Source of the DNA: a virus
IMG/VR virus record: IMGVR_UViG_3300042475_002790
Coordinates: 1 to 30,577 of that record
Strand: one strand, 5' to 3'
Length of the DNA stretch: 30,577 nucleotides
The notes under the pieces were generated by a model. That model had not been told where the DNA came from and did no database searches. It worked only from the letters and a program-made list of their open reading frames with translations. The translations under genes and the position numbers were made by a program. Positions 13,786-19,207 of the stretch are shown here, one piece after another (the stretch's first letter is position 1; each line of letters begins with the position of its first letter).

Positions 13786-13871
13786 ATCGGCTCCGTAGTT
13801 GACACGCTCCGGAGCCGATGCTAGTTTCACTGAGTCGCAAGGGCGACAACGAAAGAAAGAGAACGGAAACC
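13786..13871 (+). promoter_or_regulatory. Expression cassette copy 3 (class II)
   Basis: Consensus -35 TTGACA (13799-13804), 17 bases, -10 TAGTTT (13822-13827) preceded by TGC. ATCGGCTCCG (13786-13795) pairs perfectly with CGGAGCCGAT (13810-13819), putting the -35 in the loop. On the minus strand this hairpin is followed by TTTTTT, as in an intrinsic terminator. Leader stem-loop 13834-13847, then AAAGAAAGAGAACGG; ATG at 13872. Confidence 0.85.
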
Positions 13872-14090
13872 ATGACGAACCCCCGAACGATCATCACGGC
13901 AAGCGAGTGTGTGAACATGAACCCGATCGCGATCCTCGACGCGCTGGCGCCCGGCGGCAACGCGGTGGCCGGCGTGACCGTCGAGCAGGACTGGAACGCC
14001 GGCATTACCGCGTTCCGCTTTGAGGACGGCTCGGCCGTCGTCATCGACGGCCGCGATGTTCTCGTGATCGACGTCCCCGTGCTACCGTGA
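13872..14090 (+). CDS. Hypothetical 72-aa protein
   Basis: Driven by cassette copy 3 (MTNPRTIITASE). Residues 15-30 are helical (MNPIAILDALAPGGNA), followed by beta strands ending FEDGSAVVIDGRDVLVIDVPVLP, probably a small alpha/beta fold. It stops 4 bases before the terminase small subunit-like gene, whose own promoter hexamer lies within its last codons. Function unknown. Confidence 0.72.
   Translation: MTNPRTIITASECVNMNPIAILDALAPGGNAVAGVTVEQDWNAGITAFRFEDGSAVVIDGRDVLVIDVPVLP
14081..14088 (+). promoter_or_regulatory. Leaderless-type promoter of small terminase-like gene
   Basis: TGC-TACCGT (hexamer 14083-14088), 6 bases before the ATG at 14095, inside the end of the preceding gene. Confidence 0.5.
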
Positions 14091-14094
14091 ACGC

Positions 14095-14685
14095 ATGAAC
14101 CGGCGCCGGCCCCGCGATGACGAAAGCGACGGCGCGGAGCCCCCCGAGGCTCCGCCCGCCTCGCTGGATCCGTGGTCGCGCCAGCCCGGGGAGCCGGATC
14201 TAGCTTGGGCCCTTTTCTCTCGCTTCGTCATGTCGGAGGCCCCGACGATCGCGGCGTTCGCGCGGGCCGAAGGCTCGAGCGGCGCGCCGGCGCTTGCGGC
14301 GCTTGCGGCGCGCTGGCGCTGGCGCGCAAGGCGAGCCGCTTTGGAAGCCCACCTCCACGACGCCCGGATCTCCGGAGCCGTCCGCGAGGCGCGAGAGCAG
14401 GGCGCCGCGCACGCTCGAGCGACCTCCGCCGCGCTCGCTTGGGCGACTGAGTCAATCCTCGCCCGCTCCGCCGCCGGGGAGCTTCTAGACGCTCGCACGG
14501 CCGTTGCGGCGATGAAAGCCGCGATCGAGCTAGAGCGGCTCGCGAGCGGGGAGCCTACGGCCCGCACGGCGATCGATCTCTCGCACGTCCCGGACGACGC
14601 GCTAGCCAAGCTCCGCGCGACCCTCGAGGCCGTGACGGATCCCGCTCGAGCGCCGGAGCGGGAGCCGGATCCCCAAGCAAACTAG
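14095..14685 (+). CDS. terS: Putative small terminase subunit / phage HTH protein
   Basis: 196 aa. Residues 26-85 match a widespread phage family found near terminases: DPWSRQPGEPDLAWALFSRF, then an HTH-like region (PTIAAFARAEGSSGAPALAALAARW), then RWRWRARRAALEAHL. The remainder is Ala-rich helix, suited to oligomerisation. Small terminase subunits recognise packaging sites as rings. Here the gene lies 4.5 kb before the large subunit, separated by cassette-driven orphan genes, which is unusual. The predicted start is leaderless. A generic DNA-binding role remains possible. Confidence 0.7.
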   Translation: MNRRRPRDDESDGAEPPEAPPASLDPWSRQPGEPDLAWALFSRFVMSEAPTIAAFARAEGSSGAPALAALAARWRWRARRAALEAHLHDARISGAVREAREQGAAHARATSAALAWATESILARSAAGELLDARTAVAAMKAAIELERLASGEPTARTAIDLSHVPDDALAKLRATLEAVTDPARAPEREPDPQAN

Positions 14686-14721
14686 GGCGATCCGTAGGGC
14701 GCGAGAAAAAGATCGAAAAAA

Positions 14722-14809
14722 GATCGGGCGGGGGCTTGCGCTCCGCCGGATCCCGATCTATAGTCTCCAAGTCAGCAAGGGCGACCGAGAAAGAAAGAGA
14801 GCAAAGACC
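14722..14809 (+). promoter_or_regulatory. Expression cassette copy 4 (class III)
   Basis: -35 TTGCGC (14736-14741), 17 bases, -10 TATAGT (14759-14764). GATCGGG (14722-14728) pairs with CCCGATC (14752-14758), and the inner CGG with CCG. Two A-tracts lie upstream, read as T-tracts after the hairpin on the minus strand. The leader stem-loop has one bulged A (14771-14785). Purine tract, then ATG at 14810. Confidence 0.82.
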
Positions 14810-15262
14810 ATGACCAACCTCCCCACGATCACGAACGAAAAGAACCGCAAGGCCGCTCGAGTCGCGCTCCGCGCCGTCGCTAAGAGTCTCGGGATCTCCG
14901 TGGGGGCGCTGGTTCGCCCCTGGGGGCGCCTCGCCGCGGTCGAGGGGTATCTAGCCTTCGCGCGTCTCAAGCTCGAATCCGGACCCCACGGACCCAGCGC
15001 GACGACCCTCCGGATCGGCGACGTCGTCGTCGCGGATTACTTCGGTACGCTGGTGTGCGGGCGGATCCGGGCGTTCGACGGCTCCGGCTATTGCTACCTC
15101 GATCAGACCCACGCGGGATCCTGCGATCACAACGGGCGATCCTACGACGGGATCGCGCTTGCCCCCTACCAGCGAAAGAGCGTGATCAAGATCGGGCGCA
15201 AGCCTTTCACGAAGATCGAGATCGCCTCGACCGCGTGCATGGGCGGAACATACGGGGTCTGA
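14810..15262 (+). CDS. Hypothetical 150-aa protein
   Basis: Largest product of the cassette set (MTNLPTITNEKN). The N-terminal half is helical and basic, with an HTH-like pattern (ARVALRAVAKSLGISVGALVRPWGRL). The C-terminal half is beta-rich (RIGDVVVADYFGTLVCGRIRAFDGSGYCYLD, then HAGSCDHNGRSYDG) with Cys and His residues that might bind metal. It ends GTYGV. Possibly a DNA-binding regulator with a second sensory or metal domain; this is inference. Confidence 0.75.
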   Translation: MTNLPTITNEKNRKAARVALRAVAKSLGISVGALVRPWGRLAAVEGYLAFARLKLESGPHGPSATTLRIGDVVVADYFGTLVCGRIRAFDGSGYCYLDQTHAGSCDHNGRSYDGIALAPYQRKSVIKIGRKPFTKIEIASTACMGGTYGV

Positions 15263-15272
15263 AAAGAAAATC

Positions 15273-15353
15273 GCTCCGGAGCCTTGACGGGCTCCGGAGC
15301 CGATGCTAGGTTCCACAAGTCGCAAGGGCGACCGAGAAAGAAAGAGAGCGAAC
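15273..15353 (+). promoter_or_regulatory. Expression cassette copy 5 (class II variant)
   Basis: -35 TTGACG (15284-15289), 17 bases, -10 TAGGTT (15307-15312) preceded by TGC. The palindrome GCTCCGGAGC occurs twice, at 15273-15282 and 15291-15300, on both sides of the -35. Leader stem-loop GTCGC-AAGG-GCGAC at 15319-15332; ATG at 15354. Confidence 0.8.
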
Positions 15354-15545
15354 ATGGCCAGCAACGAGACCGAAATTCTCAACCTCCAGGACGAGATCGC
15401 CAGCCTTGAGACCAAGGTACAGCGCGCGGACGACCGCGAGGGCCGCGCCGCCAAGGCCCGCGCCCGCCTCACGGCGGCCCGCGCCGAGCTTACAGCGGCG
15501 ATCGCGAAGGCGCGCGCCGAGCGGGCGGCGGCGGTGGCGTCGTGA
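15354..15545 (+). CDS. Hypothetical 63-aa coiled-coil protein
   Basis: Driven by cassette copy 5, the only one whose product does not begin MT (MASNETEIL). Residues 6-58 form an uninterrupted amphipathic helix with heptad pattern (EILNLQDEIASLETKVQRADD, later ARLTAARAELTAAIAKARAE), probably a dimeric coiled coil. Its TGA overlaps the GTG of the next gene, so the two are probably made together and may interact. Confidence 0.78.
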   Translation: MASNETEILNLQDEIASLETKVQRADDREGRAAKARARLTAARAELTAAIAKARAERAAAVAS

Positions 15546-15817
15546 CCCCCGCCGCCAAGATCGAGATCTGGATCGACGCGGACCGCGTCGTGGACGGGTG
15601 GGGCTCGCATCGAAGCGCGCGCCGGATCGTCGTCGGGCGCCTCTCGACGCTCGAGCGGGAGGCGCTCGAGCGCGGCGCGCTGGGCCTCGAGGGTGCTCCT
15701 CCGGCCGGAGGTCGCGGGAGGGGGTCTACCTACCGCCGGATCGTCAAGGTCGGCCCGTCCTGGTACGCGCGGACGATGACGCCCGAGCAGGAAAAGGCCG
15801 AGGGCGTGTCGGATTGA
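15542..15817 (+). CDS. Hypothetical 91-aa protein
   Basis: GTG start overlapping the upstream TGA (GTGA). A beta-rich start (KIEIWIDADRVVDGWGS, ARRIVVGRLSTLEREALER) is followed by a Gly-rich loop and STYRRIVKVGPSWYART. The last 28 bases of the gene (15790-15817) recur with two changes at 16163-16190 as part of a gene relic. Function unknown. Confidence 0.72.
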   Translation: MTPAAKIEIWIDADRVVDGWGSHRSARRIVVGRLSTLEREALERGALGLEGAPPAGGRGRGSTYRRIVKVGPSWYARTMTPEQEKAEGVSD

Positions 15818-15823
15818 GAAAAA

Positions 15824-15911
15824 GATCGGGCGGGGCCTTGCGCTCCGCCAGATTCCGATCTATAGTCTCGGAGTCAGCAAGGGCGACCGAGAAAGAAAGC
15901 GAAGAAACACC
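15824..15911 (+). promoter_or_regulatory. Expression cassette copy 6 (class III)
   Basis: -35 TTGCGC (15838-15843), 17 bases, -10 TATAGT (15861-15866). GATCGGGCGG upstream pairs with CCGCC and CCGATC in the spacer. The leader stem-loop with bulged A is at 15873-15887. ATG at 15912. Nearly identical to copy 4. Confidence 0.82.
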
Positions 15912-16142
15912 ATGACGAAGACGAACGAGATCACGACCGAGACCCCCGCCTCTATCTGCATCGGATCGGATCAATACGCCGCGAAGATCCTCCGGGTAAC
16001 TCCCTTCACCGTGACGGCGAAGATCGCCCGCGAGGACGAGAAGCCTATGATCTTTCGCCTCAACCGCTTCGGATCGTGGAGGTCCGGAAACTTCCGGCTC
16101 GCGCTCGGAAAGAGCGAGACGATCCTGGATCCGTGTTTCTGA
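15912..16142 (+). CDS. Hypothetical 76-aa protein
   Basis: Driven by cassette copy 6 (MTKTNEITTETPA). Mostly beta strands (YAAKILRVTPFTVTAKIARED, MIFRLNRFGSWRSGNFRLALG), suggesting a compact beta barrel; net basic, with Cys near both ends. No family recognised. It might bind nucleic acid or protein. Confidence 0.75.
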   Translation: MTKTNEITTETPASICIGSDQYAAKILRVTPFTVTAKIAREDEKPMIFRLNRFGSWRSGNFRLALGKSETILDPCF

Positions 16143-16146
16143 TCCT

Positions 16147-16190
16147 CGCGTGCTAGGCTCCGGAGGAAAAGGCCGAAGGCGTGGCGGATT
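16147..16190 (+). pseudogene. Gene scar: relic promoter plus last codons of a lost gene
   Basis: CGTGCTAGGCTCCGGAG at 16147-16163 is identical over 17 bases to the promoter/start region of the lipoprotein gene (16523-16539). Bases 16163-16190 match the last 28 bases of the 91-aa gene (15790-15817) with two changes, including its TGA. The gene body between promoter and tail is absent. This looks like an internal deletion of a paralogous gene. Confidence 0.55.
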
Positions 16191-16196
16191 GACGAG

Positions 16197-16298
16197 AATC
16201 GACCGAGGCGCGAGAGAAAGATCTTGCGCCCGGTCCGGCTCCGATCCATTGTTACCGAGTCGGCAAGGGCGACCGAAAAGAAAGCGAAGAAAAAGACC
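16197..16298 (+). promoter_or_regulatory. Expression cassette copy 7 (class I)
   Basis: -35 TTGCGC (16222-16227), 17 bases, -10 CATTGT (16245-16250). Upstream CGACCGAGGCGC pairs partly with GCGCCCGGTC. The leader stem-loop has one bulged G (16257-16271). A longer purine tract precedes the ATG at 16299. Confidence 0.78.
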
Positions 16299-16517
16299 AT
16301 GACGAACACGAACGCACGCGACGCGATGATCCTCGACTGCGAAACGACCTACGGCGTCAACGCGCTCACCTGCGACCCGATCGTCATCGAATGGATCTTC
16401 GGGCGCATGATCGAGAGTCACGGGATCGAGGCCGCTCGAGCGGCCCTCCGCGCCGTCAATGCGAAGCGGGAGCGCCTCGGACGGATCCCCGCGTACCCCG
16501 CCCGACTCTGGGCCTGA
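16299..16517 (+). CDS. Hypothetical 72-aa protein
   Basis: Driven by cassette copy 7 (MTNTNARDAMILD). Mainly helical: VIEWIFGRMIESHGIEAARAALRAVNAKRERLG, with two Cys (LDCETTYG, LTCDP) near the N-terminus and a short Pro-rich end. No domain recognised. It is followed by the lipoprotein gene with its own promoter. Confidence 0.75.
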   Translation: MTNTNARDAMILDCETTYGVNALTCDPIVIEWIFGRMIESHGIEAARAALRAVNAKRERLGRIPAYPARLWA

Positions 16518-16525
16518 CCCCCCGT

Positions 16526-16533
16526 GCTAGGCT
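16526..16533 (+). promoter_or_regulatory. Leaderless-type promoter of lipoprotein gene
   Basis: TGC hexamer TAGGCT (16528-16533) is 7 bases before the ATG at 16541. An identical 17-base copy occurs at the gene scar at 16147. Confidence 0.5.
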
Positions 16534-16540
16534 CCGGAGC

Positions 16541-16972
16541 ATGATCAAGCTCCGGAGCCTGCTACCCCTCGCCTTCCTGATCCTAGCCGCGGGTTGCGGC
16601 TCGAGCCCGGTACGCACCTCCGCGCACGCGCTCGAGGTCGCCGCGCTCGCGACGTCGACGGCGGGGGACGCGATCTCGCTCGCCTCCGAGACCGACGCGC
16701 GGGCATCCTGCCCCCGAGGCGCGTCGGAGCCGGACGCGTGCCTCGCCGCGGTCTCGGATCGCTGGGCTCCCGTCGACCTCGCCTTCTCCGGCGCCCGCCT
16801 GGCCCTCGGCGCCTGGTACGCGTCGACGGTCGCGGCGAGCCGCTCCGGTGACTCCGAGGGCTTGCTGGGCGCCGCGCTCGCCTTCGCTCGAGCCTTCGCC
16901 GCGAGCTACGCGGACCTCCGCGCCGTCGCGGCGAGGCTCGGGCTCACGCTTCCCGATCTCCCGGCCTTCTGA
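16541..16972 (+). CDS. Phage-encoded lipoprotein, 143 aa
   Basis: The N-terminus has a basic start (MIKLRS), hydrophobic core (LLPLAFLILA) and lipobox LAAGC, so Cys19 should be lipidated after signal peptidase II. The mature part is Ala-rich and helical, with a possible Cys pair (ASCPRGASEPDACL). It lies among orphan accessory genes, not by a lysis cassette, and is longer than typical Rz1 spanins. Phage lipoproteins of this kind can block superinfection or serve as outer spanins. Membrane location is well supported, role unknown. Confidence 0.82.
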   Translation: MIKLRSLLPLAFLILAAGCGSSPVRTSAHALEVAALATSTAGDAISLASETDARASCPRGASEPDACLAAVSDRWAPVDLAFSGARLALGAWYASTVAASRSGDSEGLLGAALAFARAFAASYADLRAVAARLGLTLPDLPAF

Positions 16973-16977
16973 ATCCG

Positions 16978-17072
16978 TGCTAGGGTAGGTCTCGTCCGGT
17001 TCTCGTTCGTCCGGCTCCTCTTTCGTTCGTCCTAGCGCCCGCCGGTCCCTTTCCCGGCGGGCGCGCCTATTT
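16978..17072 (+). ncRNA. Possible short transcript ending in a strong hairpin
   Basis: TGC-TAGGGT (hexamer 16981-16986) is promoter-like but has no start codon at the expected distance. GCGCCCGCCGG at 17035-17045 pairs perfectly with CCGGCGGGCGC at 17054-17064 (8-base loop), followed by GCCTATTT. This could be a small RNA of about 70-80 bases with its terminator, a promoter whose gene was lost, or only the terminator of the lipoprotein gene. Confidence 0.4.
17035..17072 (+). terminator. Hairpin terminator after lipoprotein gene
   Basis: Eleven-base perfect stem with an 8-base loop followed by a short TATTT tract. Strong stem, weak U-tract. It ends transcription before cassette copy 8. Confidence 0.65.
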
Positions 17073-17124
17073 CCGCCACCCGATTCCCGAGCAAGATCGG
17101 GCACTTGAAAGAAAGATCGAAAAA

Positions 17125-17210
17125 AGATCGGCGCGGGGGTTGCGGAGCGATGGAGCCGATGCTAGTTTCATTGAGTCGCAAGGGCGACAACGAAAGAAAG
17201 AGAGACCACG
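17125..17210 (+). promoter_or_regulatory. Expression cassette copy 8 (class II variant)
   Basis: -35 TTGCGG (17140-17145), 17 bases, -10 TAGTTT (17163-17168) preceded by TGC. ATCGGC upstream pairs with GCCGAT in the spacer; A-tracts precede it. Leader stem-loop GTCGC-AAGG-GCGAC at 17175-17188. Purine tract to the ATG at 17211. Confidence 0.8.
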
Positions 17211-17399
17211 ATGACGAACGAGAACGAGACCACGGAGCTTTTCGAGATTGTGACGACCGCGGGCCTCACCTATCGGGGCGGAAAGAAGATCGCAGGCCCC
17301 GGCACACTCGAGGAGTGCAACGCGACGGCGCGCGCCCTCGCCGCCCCCGGCGGCGAATGGGATGCGGAGGATCTCGAGATCGTCCCCGTCTCCGCCTGA
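17211..17399 (+). CDS. Hypothetical 62-aa acidic protein
   Basis: Driven by cassette copy 8 (MTNENETTELFEIVTTAG). Short beta strands (FEIVTTAGLTYRGGKKI) and a helix (TLEECNATARALAAPG), then EWDAEDLEIVPVSA. Strongly acidic, which is often seen in phage proteins that mimic DNA or inhibit host enzymes, but that is speculation. No family recognised. Confidence 0.75.
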   Translation: MTNENETTELFEIVTTAGLTYRGGKKIAGPGTLEECNATARALAAPGGEWDAEDLEIVPVSA

Positions 17400-17420
17400 T
17401 CCGTTTCACCTCCGGAGCCT

Positions 17421-17428
17421 GCTACGCT
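17421..17428 (+). promoter_or_regulatory. Leaderless-type promoter
   Basis: TGC-TACGCT (hexamer 17423-17428) ends 5 bases before the ATG at 17434. It would drive the 67-aa gene and the HExxH gene. Confidence 0.45.
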
Positions 17429-17433
17429 CCGGG

Positions 17434-17637
17434 ATGCCCGAAACCGAGATCGTCCGGATCGTGATCGCCGCGCTCGAGATCGTCTCTCGCGCGGCGCCTG
17501 GATTCCTCGCGGCGTTCGCCGGAGCCGACTCCGACGCGGCGGCGCTCGAGCGCGCGCGAGTCGCCCTCGAGGCCGTCCCGACCGATCCGGCGAAGCGTGG
17601 GATCGAGCGCTGGCGGGCGGAGCTTCGCGGGGCGTGA
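17434..17637 (+). CDS. Hypothetical 67-aa helical protein
   Basis: ATG directly after a leaderless-type promoter. Residues 4-29 (EIVRIVIAALEIVSRAAPGFLAAFAG) form a hydrophobic amphipathic helix, possibly membrane-associated; the rest is an Ala-rich helix ending AKRGIERWRAELRGA. Similar short proteins occur near phage packaging genes with no assigned role. A holin is possible but there is no clear double transmembrane pattern. TGA overlaps the next GTG. Confidence 0.68.
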   Translation: MPETEIVRIVIAALEIVSRAAPGFLAAFAGADSDAAALERARVALEAVPTDPAKRGIERWRAELRGA

Positions 17638-17990
17638 GGGCCCGCGCGCGCCGGCGCGTCGAGGCGCACGCTCTAGCCGTCGCGGGGGCCCTACTCCCGC
17701 GCGTCAGTCTGTCGATCGCATGGACGACGCACCCTCTAGCGGGAGCGGAGGGCGAGGAGGTCCATGCCGTGGCCTTTTCGTGTGGCGAGCACGCCATCGT
17801 GGTCCTCGACGAGGATGTTTTCGAGCGCTCTAGCGCGGCGGAGCGCGAGGACACGATACGGCACGAGATCGCGCACCTGCTCGCGTGGCACCGGCACGGG
17901 CACGAGATCACCGATCACGGTCCGGAGTACCGCGCGGCGCGGCGCGATCTCGATCGCACGCTCGACTCCGACGACGACGGAGCGTGCTAG
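17634..17990 (+). CDS. HExxH zinc metallopeptidase-like protein (SprT-like)
   Basis: 118 aa from a GTG overlapping the upstream TGA. The active-site pattern is RHEIAHLLAWHRHGHEITDHGPEYR, i.e. HExxH with a further His and Glu downstream, as in SprT-like and related minigluzincins. The preceding strand (AIVVLDEDVFERS) fits the edge of such a fold. Phages carry comparable small metallopeptidases near terminase genes; targets are unknown. Catalytic residues appear intact. Confidence 0.75.
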   Translation: MRARARRRVEAHALAVAGALLPRVSLSIAWTTHPLAGAEGEEVHAVAFSCGEHAIVVLDEDVFERSSAAEREDTIRHEIAHLLAWHRHGHEITDHGPEYRAARRDLDRTLDSDDDGAC

Positions 17991-17993
17991 CGT
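17986..17993 (+). promoter_or_regulatory. Leaderless-type promoter of metallophosphoesterase gene
   Basis: TGC-TAGCGT (hexamer 17988-17993) ends 5 bases before the ATG at 17999 and overlaps the stop of the HExxH gene. Confidence 0.5.
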
Positions 17994-17998
17994 CGTGG

Positions 17999-19207
17999 AT
18001 GCCGCGTAGCCCCGTCGACCTCGAGGAACACGATCGCAAGCTCCGCGCCCTATCGGAAGACATCGCGCGCGTTGCGGCCGAGCGAGGGATCGACCCTGGC
18101 GCCCTCCGGCGCTCCGAGTATTACGACGCGGTCGGGTGCGCTCCGAGCTACGCCCAACGCTTCTACGGACCGGCGCGGGAACTTGCGAGCGGAGGCCGGC
18201 GCGAGGCTCCGCCCGTCGACGCGATCCCGGACGGGCACGCAATCAAGGGCGTCTCGACCTACGTCGACGCCGCAGGCCAGGTCAAAGGCCAGTGGGTCAA
18301 GACGCGCCTGGTAGGCGAACCGATCGAGGATCAGATCGCGCGCATGACTGCGAAGCTCCCCGCGATCGTCCCGACGCGCTCCGGCTCGATTCCCCTCCCG
18401 GCGCTCGAGCGCGATCCCGATCTCCTCGCGGTGTACCCCCTCGGAGATCCACACGTGGGGATGCTCGCCTGGGGTCGCGAGTCGGGGGCCAACTTCGATC
18501 TCGAGATCGCGGAGCGGCTCCTCGTCGGAGCCGTGCGCGATCTCGTGCTCCGAGGTCCGCGCGCCTCCGGAGCCTTGATCGTCAATCTCGGTGACTTCTT
18601 CCATTTCGACAACGAGCACCAGCGCACCACGCACGGCGATCACTCGCTCGACGTCGACGGGCGGACGGCGCGCGTTCTCGAGATCGGGCTCCGGATCTTC
18701 GTCGCGATGATCGACGCGGCGCTAGAGCACCACGATCTCGTCGTCGTGGATTGCGTCGCCGGCAACCACGATCGATACACCGCGATCATGCTCGCGCTCG
18801 CGCTCCGACAGTACTACCGATCGGAGCCTCGCGTCGACGTCCCGATCGATCCGGCGTCTCGCCACTACTGGATCCACGGTCGTGTCCTGATCGGGACGAC
18901 GCACGGAGACCGCGGGCGCGTTGAGGATCTCGGCGCGATCATGGCGGCGGAACGACCGGCGGAATGGGGCCATGCGAAACACAGGCACTGGCTTTGCGGG
19001 CACGTGCACCATAGCCAAGTCAAGGAGCTTCGTGGGGTGACGATCGAGACGTTCCGCACCCTCGCCGCGCGGGATTCGTGGCACGCCGCGCAAGGCTACA
19101 CCGCGCAGCGCGATCTCAAGCGGATCGTCTATCATCGATCCTACGGGGAGATTGAGCGGGCGACCGCGGGGATCGACTATCTCGAGCGAGCCGCGCGCGT
19201 CGAGTGA
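17999..19207 (+). CDS. Phage metallophosphoesterase
   Basis: 402 aa; the ATG at 17999 is chosen because a -10-like hexamer lies 5 bases upstream, although the frame is open to 17885. The calcineurin-like metal site is complete: D150 and H152 (GDPHVG), D199 (GDFFH), N256-H257-D258 (GNHD), H302 (THGD) and GHVHH at 334-338. The N-terminal 130 residues form a separate domain, perhaps DNA-binding. The same family is often found beside terminase genes in phages. It would hydrolyse phosphodiesters or phosphomonoesters, possibly DNA ends. The stop overlaps the terminase GTG. Confidence 0.9.
   Translation: MPRSPVDLEEHDRKLRALSEDIARVAAERGIDPGALRRSEYYDAVGCAPSYAQRFYGPARELASGGRREAPPVDAIPDGHAIKGVSTYVDAAGQVKGQWVKTRLVGEPIEDQIARMTAKLPAIVPTRSGSIPLPALERDPDLLAVYPLGDPHVGMLAWGRESGANFDLEIAERLLVGAVRDLVLRGPRASGALIVNLGDFFHFDNEHQRTTHGDHSLDVDGRTARVLEIGLRIFVAMIDAALEHHDLVVVDCVAGNHDRYTAIMLALALRQYYRSEPRVDVPIDPASRHYWIHGRVLIGTTHGDRGRVEDLGAIMAAERPAEWGHAKHRHWLCGHVHHSQVKELRGVTIETFRTLAARDSWHAAQGYTAQRDLKRIVYHRSYGEIERATAGIDYLERAARVE

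Noticed and set aside
13786-13819. N4-type virion RNA polymerase hairpin promoters
   Set aside because: The hairpins contain ordinary -35/-10 elements at 17-base spacing, and no virion RNA polymerase gene is seen. The parallel is only superficial.
12877-17210. Repeated 5' units as a CRISPR array or transposon ends
   Set aside because: Spacing is irregular, each unit ends at a start codon, and the intervals are genes. No target-site duplication or transposase is present.
17434-17637. Holin assignment for the 67-aa protein
   Set aside because: Only one moderately hydrophobic helix containing charged residues is present, and no endolysin or spanin neighbours it.
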